Origin: Alphaproteobacteria bacterium
GTDB taxonomy: Bacteria > Pseudomonadota > Alphaproteobacteria > Caulobacterales > Maricaulaceae
Assembly (NCBI GenBank): GCA_018222865.1
Contig: JAAEZM010000004.1
Location: 172,460-236,459 of the forward strand
Reading direction: 5' to 3'
DNA: 64,000 nt
Shown in pieces: positions 47,521 to 55,785 of this stretch (position 1 is its first letter; the number at the start of each line of letters is the position of its first letter). The position numbers and the translations under genes are program-made. The notes under the pieces are model-generated. The model was not told the DNA's origin. It worked only from the letters and a program-made list of their open reading frames with translations, and made no database searches.

Positions 47521-48704
47521 TCCGCCTGGAGGAGGCCCGGGCGCGCGTATTGGCACTTGTAACGCCCATGCCGCAGGAGATTATACCCTTGGTGGAGGCC
47601 CAGGGCCGTGTTCTTGCGATGCCGGTCCTCGCCGCCTGGCCTCAACCCGCCCAGGATTTGTCCGCTATGGATGGTTATGCCGTCCTGAGCGACGATCTCG
47701 CCAACACGCCAACAGACCTGGTTCTCATGGGAGAATCTGCGGCAGGCCACGGTTTTGATGGTGCACTTCGCCCTGGCCATGCGATCCGGGTCTCAACAGG
47801 TGCTGAGGTACCCGCCGGTGCCGATCAGATTGTGATCCAGGAGAATACTAAGCGCGAGGCTGACATCCTTACCGTCATGGATGAACCGCGCCCGGGTGCC
47901 CATATTCGCCGGACCGGTCAGGACTTCATCACGGATGAGGTTTTGGGACAGCCTGGATTGCGCCTTCGCGGTGAAAGCCTCGCCCTGCTCGCCGCGGGGG
48001 GCACTGACGCGCTACCCGTTGCGCGCCGGCCGCGGATCGGCGTGATGGCCAGCGGCGATGAACTTGTCGCGCTCGGCGAATGGCCAGGCCCCGGCCAGAT
48101 CGTTAACTCCGTCACACCGGGCCTTATGGGATTGATCAAAAGCTGGGGCGGACAGGCCGTCGATCTGGGTATCGCTCGGGACGCGCCGCAAAGCGTCGCG
48201 GATAAACTCGAGAAAGCGAAAACCCAGGCGCTCGATCTTGTAATCACCATTGGCGGTGCATCGGTCGGCGACCATGATCATTTAAGACAGGTGTTTCAGG
48301 ACCGCGGCGGGTCTCTCTCGTTTGAGAAAATCGCCGTCAAACCAGGAAAACCGACATGGTTCGGCCAGTTGGGCGAGCAACTTTTCCTTGGACTGCCCGG
48401 GAACCCCGTTTCAGCGCTGGTGGTTGCTCGGCTTTTGCTGAAGCCGGCAATCGAAAGAATGCTCGGACAGGATACAGCGCTCGTCTTAGCAAAGGCGAAG
48501 ACAACGCAAGCCTTGCCAGCCAACGGTCCACGCGAGATGTTTTTACGGGCTGAACATGTCGAGGGTGACCAGATACGACCCTTCGGAAAGCAGGATAGCT
48601 CTGTCGTGTCCGCACTGGCGAAGTCTACTTGCCTGATCCGGCGCGATATCAATGCCCCGCCCGTCGAAACGGGCGGGGAAATAGAGATCCTGCGCCTGGA
48701 CTAG
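47517..48704 (+). CDS. moeA: Molybdopterin molybdenumtransferase
   Basis: Inserts molybdate into adenylylated molybdopterin. The 395 residues include the conserved segments DLSAMDGYAV near the start, RRTGQDF, and the MPT-binding-like TIGGASVGDHDHL followed by GLPGNPVSALV. Four-domain architecture and length are standard. It ends the operon; its TAG stop lies in a CTAG shared with the stop of the convergent RND pump gene. Confidence 0.96.
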   Translation: MIRLEEARARVLALVTPMPQEIIPLVEAQGRVLAMPVLAAWPQPAQDLSAMDGYAVLSDDLANTPTDLVLMGESAAGHGFDGALRPGHAIRVSTGAEVPAGADQIVIQENTKREADILTVMDEPRPGAHIRRTGQDFITDEVLGQPGLRLRGESLALLAAGGTDALPVARRPRIGVMASGDELVALGEWPGPGQIVNSVTPGLMGLIKSWGGQAVDLGIARDAPQSVADKLEKAKTQALDLVITIGGASVGDHDHLRQVFQDRGGSLSFEKIAVKPGKPTWFGQLGEQLFLGLPGNPVSALVVARLLLKPAIERMLGQDTALVLAKAKTTQALPANGPREMFLRAEHVEGDQIRPFGKQDSSVVSALAKSTCLIRRDINAPPVETGGEIEILRLD

Positions 48705-51700
48705 ACCGGCTTGGTCTCGGCACCTTCGACAGGCTGACCATCCGCTTCACTCGCCTCGCTTTCGAGACGGCGGCTCATCCAGTTTGGTGTCTTCGTGTAT
48801 CGACCCAGAACGCTATAAGCGACGGGTACGACGAACAGGGTGAAGAGGGTTGCAACCGCTACACCCGCGAAGATCACGACACCAATGGTGATACGGCTTT
48901 CCGAGCCTGGTCCGGTTGCCGCCATGAGCGGGAAAGCGCCGATTGCGGTCGACATGCCGGTCATCAGGATCGGGCGCAGGCGCGTTTCAGCACTATCGAG
49001 TGTGGCCTGCATCACGTCCCGGCCTTCTTCCCGCAGCTGATTGGCAAACTCCACGATCAAAATGCCGTTTTTCGCGGCCAGGCCAATCAGGATGACCAGA
49101 CCAATCTGCGAGTAGATATTGAGGCTTGAGCCAATCAGATCGAGCCCGAACAAGCCGCCCGCCACCGCGAGCGGTACCGTCAGCATGATCACGAAAGGCT
49201 GGATGAAGCTCTCAAACTGAGCCGACAGAACCAGGAAGACAATCAGTAGCGCCATACCGAACGCAAACAGCATCGCTGTATTGGCCTCGAGGAATTCCTT
49301 GGCTCCACCCAGGAAAGTCGTACCAAATCCTGGTGCCAATTCGCGTGCCGCCCAGCTATCCAGCCAGTCAACGGCCTCGCCCAGGGTATATCCCTCCGCC
49401 AGCGTCGCCGAGATGGTGATCGCGCGTTGGCGATCAACCCGGTTGCGCGAAGAGGCTTCACCGACTTCACGAAGGCTGACCAGATTGGAAAGCGGGATCA
49501 GGGCGCCGTTTTGCCCCGAGACATAGAGGGTCTCAAGATCCTGAGAACTCGCACGATCCTCCCGGCGATTTTCCAAGATCACATTATAAGCCTCACCGCG
49601 CTCAATGAACTGACCGATCCGACGGGAACCCAGATGCGTCTGCAGGGTCTGACCGATTTCAGCCACCGACACACCCAGCGCTGCTGCACGCTCTCGATCA
49701 ATATCGACGACCAGGCGCGGGCTGTTCGGCTGATAATTCTTGCGGGCACGCAAAAGGTTCGGGTTTTCCGACCGGATTGAAGCCAGCAAGCGCTCCGCTT
49801 CTGCATCGAGAGCCGTATAGTCCGGCCCCTGGAGGACAAACTGAACATCATCGCCATTGCCACCGCCACGGATAGAAGACCGCATGGAGGCAAAAGCGCG
49901 AACGCCTGTGAGCTGACCAAAGCGGCCATTAATCTCACCGACAATCGCGCTGCCCTCGCGGCGCTCATCCCATGGGACCATCGTGCCGATGACAATACCG
50001 GAATTAAAACCGGAACCACCCCAGCCCGGAGCTACGATCAGCACACGGTGGAGCTCCCCGCGCTCGACATAGTCCAGCATGATGTCTTCGATCTGCGCCG
50101 ACTGCTCGGCCATGTAATCAAAGCTGGCCCCTTCCGGACCTGAGAAGAAACCGAAGAAGGACCCGCGATCTTCCGGCGGTGTTAGCTCCGACGGCAGACG
50201 CTCGACAAGAAACCAAGATCCGACCAATGCGATACCAACGACCGGGATCATCAAAAACGGCTTGGCGATAGCGATCTGGAGGCTATCGCGATAGCTGACC
50301 CGCAAGCGTTTGACGATATTGTCCACCCACTTTGCCGGACCGCGCGCCTCGCGGGATGGAGATAAAAGCTTGGACGCCATCATCGGAGACAGGGTGAGCG
50401 CGACAAAGCTGGAAATCATCACAGCCGCTGCAATGGTCAAAGCCAGCTCGGTGAAAATGCGCCCGATAAATGCAGGCAGGAAAACAAGCGGCACGAAGAC
50501 AGCGACAAGGACAGCCGTGGTCGCAACAACAGCAAAGAAAACCTGGCGCCCACCACGTAGCGATGCCAGGGCCGGTGCTTCGCCCAGATCCACCCGGCGC
50601 TGGATATTTTCGAGCACCACGATGGAGTCATCGACCACCAGGCCAATCGCCAGAACCAGGGCAAGAAGCGTCAGTATGTTGATCGAGAAACCGGCCATGG
50701 AGAGCACGCCGAATACGCCGATCAAACAGACCGGCACAACAGCGGCAGGGATGAAAGCAGCGCGGAAACTGCCAAGGAAGAGGTAGATCACGAGCACCAC
50801 CAGCGTCGCGGCAAGAGCCAGTGTTCGCCAAACCTCCTTGATGGATTCCTCGATGAAAACGGTTTCATCGGAATTGACGATCAGCGACATTCCTTCCGGC
50901 AGAAGCGGGCGAATACGATTGGCCTCGGCCTCAATCAGATCCGCCACTTCCACCGAATTTGCCTGGCTTTGTCGGACAAAGCCAAGCCCGGTCATGTTAT
51001 TGCCATTGCCCCGGAAGAGTGTGCGCGGCTCCTCGGCCTCCAAGGCGACATCAGCGACCTCTGCCAGACGGATGACATGCCCGTCCGCACTATTGCCGAT
51101 TGGCAAGCGGGCAAAGCTCTCGGGATCGTCGAATAATCGCTCAACCCGGACAACAATCTGCGTGTCAGAGGTCTCAACGGAACCGCCAGGCACTTCGACA
51201 TTCTGGGTACGCAGGGCGTTTTCGATATCTGCAACGGTCACCGAGCGCGCCGCCATGGCGGCTGGATCAAGCCAGATACGGATCGCATACCGGCGTTCAC
51301 CACCAATGCGCACCTGAGCGACACCATCGATCACGCTAAAACGATCAATCAGCGTTCGCGCGGCATAGTCGGAAAGTTCCTCTCGCGTCATACGGTCAGA
51401 CATGAGCGAGTACCACATGAACGGCCGCGCATCGCTATCCTGTTTGCGGACCTCGATCTCTTCAACATCCTGAGGCAATCGATCGCGGACGCGTGCGACC
51501 GCGTCTCGAACATCATTCGCTGCCGCTTCGATATCGCGATCCAGAGTGAAGGTGATGGAGACACGCGAATTCGCATCACGCGATGAAGACGTGATCGTAT
51601 CGATACCATCGATACCGGAGAGCTGATCCTCAATGATCTGCGTCACACGGTTTTCGACAACTTCCGCATTTGCGCCCGGATAGGACGCAGACACGGAGAC

Positions 51701-51832
51701 GATCGGCTGGTCAACATCGGGAAGTTCGCGAAGCGGGAGGTCGCGTAAGCCTAGAACGCCGAAAACGACAATCAGCGCGCTGGCGACGAATGCGAGAACG
51801 GGGCGGCGGACCGCAATATCAGAAAGCGTCAT
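48701..51832 (-). CDS. RND multidrug efflux transporter (HAE1-like)
   Basis: Inner-membrane pump of 1043 residues. It begins LSDIAVRRPVLAFVASALIV and has the two large periplasmic loops, the TM4 region GLVVDDSIVVLENIQRRVD with the proton-relay aspartates, and a C-terminal tail after the last helix. It resembles hydrophobe/amphiphile efflux pumps of the AcrB branch. The start overlaps the stop of its adaptor, so the pair is coupled. No TolC-like channel is present. The stop is shared in CTAG with moeA. Confidence 0.94.
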   Translation of the reverse strand: MTLSDIAVRRPVLAFVASALIVVFGVLGLRDLPLRELPDVDQPIVSVSASYPGANAEVVENRVTQIIEDQLSGIDGIDTITSSSRDANSRVSITFTLDRDIEAAANDVRDAVARVRDRLPQDVEEIEVRKQDSDARPFMWYSLMSDRMTREELSDYAARTLIDRFSVIDGVAQVRIGGERRYAIRIWLDPAAMAARSVTVADIENALRTQNVEVPGGSVETSDTQIVVRVERLFDDPESFARLPIGNSADGHVIRLAEVADVALEAEEPRTLFRGNGNNMTGLGFVRQSQANSVEVADLIEAEANRIRPLLPEGMSLIVNSDETVFIEESIKEVWRTLALAATLVVLVIYLFLGSFRAAFIPAAVVPVCLIGVFGVLSMAGFSINILTLLALVLAIGLVVDDSIVVLENIQRRVDLGEAPALASLRGGRQVFFAVVATTAVLVAVFVPLVFLPAFIGRIFTELALTIAAAVMISSFVALTLSPMMASKLLSPSREARGPAKWVDNIVKRLRVSYRDSLQIAIAKPFLMIPVVGIALVGSWFLVERLPSELTPPEDRGSFFGFFSGPEGASFDYMAEQSAQIEDIMLDYVERGELHRVLIVAPGWGGSGFNSGIVIGTMVPWDERREGSAIVGEINGRFGQLTGVRAFASMRSSIRGGGNGDDVQFVLQGPDYTALDAEAERLLASIRSENPNLLRARKNYQPNSPRLVVDIDRERAAALGVSVAEIGQTLQTHLGSRRIGQFIERGEAYNVILENRREDRASSQDLETLYVSGQNGALIPLSNLVSLREVGEASSRNRVDRQRAITISATLAEGYTLGEAVDWLDSWAARELAPGFGTTFLGGAKEFLEANTAMLFAFGMALLIVFLVLSAQFESFIQPFVIMLTVPLAVAGGLFGLDLIGSSLNIYSQIGLVILIGLAAKNGILIVEFANQLREEGRDVMQATLDSAETRLRPILMTGMSTAIGAFPLMAATGPGSESRITIGVVIFAGVAVATLFTLFVVPVAYSVLGRYTKTPNWMSRRLESEASEADGQPVEGAETKPV

Positions 51833-52953
51833 TGCGGGCTTGCTCCTCCAATACCGGCAGGCGCGCCGCCGCCAGCACCCGGCCCGCCTTCGCGCTCGGT
51901 GACATTGACGGGCATACGGTCACGGACACGGTGGACACCCTGGCCGACAATTTCCTGACCCGCTTCCAGACCACTCACAACTTCGATAAGGTCGCCAGAC
52001 CGGCGGCCCAGCTCGACAGACACCTGGCGCGCTGCGGTTCCACGCTCGCCTTCCTCGATGACAAAGACATAAGTGTCCTCAAGAAAGCGCACGATGGCGC
52101 TACCCGGGATGGCTGGATTGGATCGGATATCACGACGGATCTCGACGCCCATCAGCTGACCCGGACGCAAACGCCCATCGGCATTGTCGATCTCCGCACG
52201 GACTGTGACGGAACGCGTGACCGGATCAATGCGGCTGTCAATCTGAGCGATCAAACCGTCAAATACATCATCCGGATAGGCTGAAGTCGTCGCAAGAACC
52301 GGCAGTCCTGGCTCGATGGCTGACACAAAACGCTCTGGCACGGTGAAGTCGAGTTTCACCACTGAAGTATCATCAAGGGTCGCGATTGGATCCGCCGGAC
52401 GAACCAGTCCACCAACGCTGACCTCGCGCAGGCCGACGACGCCAGAGAACGGTGCTCTCACGATGCGGTCAGCCAGTTGCGCCTCGATTGAGCTCACGCG
52501 GGCGCCTGCTCGCGCCACCGCAGCATTGGCCTCATCCAGTCGCTGACGCGTGACCACACCACGCTCGATCAGATCATTGGCACGTTCCTGGTCTGCCTGT
52601 GCTTCACGCAAGGTCGCACGCGCTTCGGCCAGGTCTGCTGCCTCCTCCGTATCGGTCAATTCGACAAGAATATCGCCAGCCTCGACACGTTGCCCGGATT
52701 CGAAGTTGATCCGCGAAATCGTGTCTGAAACGCGCGCCGTAACGACAACGGTCTCATTGGCGCGCGCCGTCCCCAGCGCCTCCACGATATCGGCGAACTC
52801 CACATCGGAAACCTCAAAAGCCATCACAGGCAGGGCGCCACCGCGCCAGCCGCCGGATTGTTCTTCTTCAGCCGTCAGGGTCCGGAATGCGACAACAGCC
52901 GTCATGCCCAGAAAGATCGCCAAAACGACGATAAGAAAGGAAGCTTTACGCAT
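51829..52953 (-). CDS. RND periplasmic adaptor of the HAE1-like pump
   Basis: A 374-residue membrane fusion protein. The ATG at 52953 has AAGGAGA upstream and starts the single membrane anchor MRKASFLIVVLAIFLGM; an open frame to 53001 adds nothing family-like. It has lipoyl halves, a coiled-coil hairpin (RATLREAQADQERANDLIER), a beta-barrel and a Gly/Pro-rich tail. It forms the adaptor-pump pair with 48701-51832. The promoter must lie within the 103 bases after the methyltransferase gene. Confidence 0.92.
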   Translation of the reverse strand: MRKASFLIVVLAIFLGMTAVVAFRTLTAEEEQSGGWRGGALPVMAFEVSDVEFADIVEALGTARANETVVVTARVSDTISRINFESGQRVEAGDILVELTDTEEAADLAEARATLREAQADQERANDLIERGVVTRQRLDEANAAVARAGARVSSIEAQLADRIVRAPFSGVVGLREVSVGGLVRPADPIATLDDTSVVKLDFTVPERFVSAIEPGLPVLATTSAYPDDVFDGLIAQIDSRIDPVTRSVTVRAEIDNADGRLRPGQLMGVEIRRDIRSNPAIPGSAIVRFLEDTYVFVIEEGERGTAARQVSVELGRRSGDLIEVVSGLEAGQEIVGQGVHRVRDRMPVNVTEREGGPGAGGGAPAGIGGASPQ

Positions 52954-53056
52954 AATCTGTCTCCTTGCGGCGGAATATGCGCCGAAGATCCCCCAGATCA
53001 AGCTGGGTAACGGTATTCACAATCACGTGGCTGTGATCATGCCTGCCTGAAACGCA

Positions 53057-54178
53057 TCAGCGCAGCGTATCCGTCTGGTAGAGCCGCACTTTCAATCCAC
53101 CATGATCAATAATGGGGCCCGGCTTGTTGAAGGGCAGCCGAGTCGCCTTCGCCAGCGCGGTTTCCGAGGTAATAAGTCCCACGCGCCAATCCTTGAAACG
53201 CGTCTTCAGAACCTGGCCGATCGTGTCATAAACAGAGTAGAGGGCTTTTTTATTGCCAATCCTGCCGCCATAGGGAGGATTAATTATTATAAGCCCCGGC
53301 TCGCAGTCGGGGCGCTCAAGATCCAGGATCGGGGCATGTGTGAAGGAACACGCTTCGAACACGCCCGCCTCTTCCGCATTCTGGGCGCTCATTCGAATGG
53401 CCCCAGCATCGCGATCCGAACCATAAAACCGCAAATCTGTCGGTTTGGTCTTTATGGAAGCCTTTAGGGCCTTGAACGCCGAAGCATCGAAGCCCGCGAA
53501 TTGCTCGAAGGCGAAACGGCGCGCTCGGCCGGGCGCCAATCCCAAAGCCATCTCTGCGGCCTCAATCACGAATGTGCCTGACCCGCACATGGGATCGATG
53601 ACATTTTCTGCGCCATCATATCCGCACGCCCGGAGAAATAACGCGGCCAGGGTCTCGCGCATGGGCGCCTTGTTGACCGCTGCCTTATGGCCGCGCTTGT
53701 GCAAAAGTTCGCCTGAACTATCGAGGCTGATCGTGCAAAGATTATCCTCGATACGCACCCGGATGCAGATCTCTGCACTATTATCGATTTCAGCCCCGAA
53801 CTCTTCGCGGAGCGCCGTCTCGATACGCTGTGTCGCGGCGCGGGCATGATAGATTTTTGACCGCCGACAGGTCGTCTCCACTCGCAGTGGAACGCCAGGC
53901 TTGAGAAATTTCGCCCATTCAAAACGACGCGCGCGCTTGTCCAGCTGCGCCATGTGGACGACACGGAATGATCCAATACGTGCAAGGACCCGGTTGGCGC
54001 CCCGCAATACCAGATTGGCGCGCCAGACCTCCGGCCACCCCCCCATGATCTGAGCGCCGCCCGGCGTCCTTTTGGCGTCAGCAAAGCCGGACGCGCGCAT
54101 TTCTTCGGCCAGAAGGGCTTCCATTCCGGGCGCGCAGGCGCAGAAAATCTCGAAGGCTTGATCGTTTTCCATGCCCAT
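53057..54178 (-). CDS. THUMP-domain class I RNA methyltransferase (RlmL/YpsC-like)
   Basis: A 373-residue RNA methyltransferase: an N-terminal ferredoxin-like and THUMP part (1 to about 160), then a Rossmann methylase with DPMCGSGTFVIEAAEMA as the SAM motif and NPPYGGRIG as the catalytic motif of N2-guanine or N6-adenine methylases. This resembles the RlmL N-terminal half that makes m2G2445 in 23S rRNA; the fused RlmK half is absent. Starts at 54178 or the in-frame ATG at 54172 are both possible. The exact target base is not determined. Confidence 0.88.
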   Translation of the reverse strand: MGMENDQAFEIFCACAPGMEALLAEEMRASGFADAKRTPGGAQIMGGWPEVWRANLVLRGANRVLARIGSFRVVHMAQLDKRARRFEWAKFLKPGVPLRVETTCRRSKIYHARAATQRIETALREEFGAEIDNSAEICIRVRIEDNLCTISLDSSGELLHKRGHKAAVNKAPMRETLAALFLRACGYDGAENVIDPMCGSGTFVIEAAEMALGLAPGRARRFAFEQFAGFDASAFKALKASIKTKPTDLRFYGSDRDAGAIRMSAQNAEEAGVFEACSFTHAPILDLERPDCEPGLIIINPPYGGRIGNKKALYSVYDTIGQVLKTRFKDWRVGLITSETALAKATRLPFNKPGPIIDHGGLKVRLYQTDTLR

Positions 54179-54229
54179 AACTCGCTGAGCGAGCGCCGGT
54201 AGGCAAATCTAAGGCGCAGTCAGACGCGG

Positions 54230-55489
54230 CTAGTAGGATGCATAATCGGCCCGGAAACCCGCTGACTTCAAGGCGTCGTGGATCTGGTTCATGTGATCAC
54301 CATCCTGCGCCTCAAGAGAGATATCAATATAGGTGACCTTGGCCGGCAGGTCTGAAAACGTCTTGTGATAGGCCACGTCTGTAACATTCCCGCCAGCAAC
54401 GGAAATCACCTCGGAAACTGCGGAGAGCTGACCGGGCACGTCCAGGAGCTCAATACGGAAACGGGCCAATCGGTGAGAGCGCGCCAAATCGCGCAGAAGA
54501 ACTGAAGACAAAAGTCGCGTGTCGATATTCCCCCCCGAGATCACCAGTCCGACTTTCTTGCCTTTGAATCGTTCTGGATGCGCAAGAAGTGCTGCCAGCC
54601 CGGCTGCTCCGGCGCCTTCTGCGAGCACGCGCATCCGGGTGAGGTAGAGATTGAGCGCCCGCTCAATACCGTGTTCATCGACCAGAAGAACATCATCAAG
54701 AAGCTCACGCAGGAGATGCCCGGGCATTTGCCCCGGATCACGCACGGCGATGCCCTCGGCCAGGGTCACCCCGCCAACCGGCGCCTCGCGTCCGTGAAAC
54801 GCATTATGGGTAGACGGGAAAAGTTCAGCCTGGACACCCAGGAGCTCGACGCCCGGCTTCAAGCGCCGCGCCGCCATCGCCATACCTGAGGCCAATCCCC
54901 CTCCACCGACTGGCATGACCAGGGTATCGAGGTCCGGCTGGGCCTCCAGCATTTCCTTTGCGACGGTCCCCTGTCCGGCAAGAACATAAGGATCATCGAA
55001 CGGGTGGATGAAGACACAGCCCTGCTCCGCGCACCATGCCTGTGCGAGCGTACTGGTTTCATCAAAGTTATCACCGGCAAGTTCGACCTTGGCCCCGAGG
55101 TCTCGGGTCGCATTCACCTTCACATTCGGTGTGCCCCGCGGCATGAAGATCACCGTTTCAACGCCAAGCGCCGCACCATGACGGGCCACGCCCTGGGCAT
55201 GATTCCCGGCCGAAGCGGCAACAACGCCGCGCTGTCGTTCTCCCGGAGACAGGTTTGCCAGTCGCGCATAAGCACCGCGCTCCTTGAAAGAGCCTGTGAC
55301 TTGCAAGCTTTCCATTTTCACCCACACCTCACACCCGGTGAGCGGCTCCAGCATCGGCGCGCGGAGCATGGGTGTATTGAGAATCCCGCCAAAGCCCGCC
55401 TCGTGAAGCGTCTCCACAAATCGCCCTGCCTCCTCAAGCAAAGGGTGGGGCCGTGTGTCTACGGGGTTATGGGCTGCAGCAGGCATCAT
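54230..55489 (-). CDS. ilvA: Threonine dehydratase
   Basis: PLP enzyme making 2-ketobutyrate from threonine, the first step specific to isoleucine. The 419 residues have the PLP lysine in VTGSFKERGAYARL, AASAGNHAQGVA, the glycine loop VMPVGGGGLASGMAMA and a single C-terminal ACT domain (about 340-415), the shorter form with one regulatory domain. The ATG at 55489 has GGAG 8 bases upstream. It is preceded on the same strand by an Ile-rich leader peptide and an intrinsic terminator. It completes the branched-chain pathway of the ilv-leu operon 16 kb away. Confidence 0.95.
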   Translation of the reverse strand: MMPAAAHNPVDTRPHPLLEEAGRFVETLHEAGFGGILNTPMLRAPMLEPLTGCEVWVKMESLQVTGSFKERGAYARLANLSPGERQRGVVAASAGNHAQGVARHGAALGVETVIFMPRGTPNVKVNATRDLGAKVELAGDNFDETSTLAQAWCAEQGCVFIHPFDDPYVLAGQGTVAKEMLEAQPDLDTLVMPVGGGGLASGMAMAARRLKPGVELLGVQAELFPSTHNAFHGREAPVGGVTLAEGIAVRDPGQMPGHLLRELLDDVLLVDEHGIERALNLYLTRMRVLAEGAGAAGLAALLAHPERFKGKKVGLVISGGNIDTRLLSSVLLRDLARSHRLARFRIELLDVPGQLSAVSEVISVAGGNVTDVAYHKTFSDLPAKVTYIDISLEAQDGDHMNQIHDALKSAGFRADYASY

Positions 55490-55522
55490 GGGGAAACTCC
55501 GTCATGGGCATGCCGGCGCAAC

Positions 55523-55603
55523 AAAAAACCCCGCTTCGATTGAAGCGGGGTCGATCTGCTGCCAATCCGGCGGGAAAGTCAGGCAGAAGCGATCTCCGCT
55601 CCC
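55523..55603 (-). promoter_or_regulatory. Attenuator: antiterminator element and terminator before ilvA
   Basis: Reading on the minus strand, CCCCGCTTC (55550-55542), a 4-base loop and GAAGCGGGG (55537-55529) form a perfect 9 bp stem followed by a run of six T. The element GGGAGCGG (55603-55596) near the end of the leader peptide can pair over 7 bases, with one G-U, with CCGCTTC of the terminator 5' arm (55548-55542). The layout repeats that of the ilvD leader, including the same 8-base element. Confidence 0.83.
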
Positions 55604-55716
55604 GGATTGGTAATCTCGATAATAATGAGGGCAATAAGCACAGCTGAACAGCCCGACAGCTTAACCGCGGTCGGAACAGGGTCCATATCGGCTCGCATTT
55701 CAGCACTTTCGCGCAT
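55579..55716 (-). CDS. Isoleucine-rich leader peptide (ilvA attenuator)
   Basis: A 45-residue open frame with GAGGA 7 bases before the ATG at 55716. Codons 26-35 read VLIALIIIEI: eight of ten are branched-chain, and five are Ile. The Ile bias matches the end product of ilvA, while the leader before ilvD is Leu/Val-rich. The frame stops 28 bases before a strong intrinsic terminator and about 90 bases before ilvA. It is shorter than a normal gene and has no known protein resemblance, so a regulatory leader is the best explanation. Confidence 0.85.
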   Translation of the reverse strand: MRESAEMRADMDPVPTAVKLSGCSAVLIALIIIEITNPGAEIASA

Positions 55717-55785
55717 GATTATTCCTCAAACATGAGCAAAACCATGCACCCATGGAAGATATATGTCCAGCACTGTTTTGCTGAC

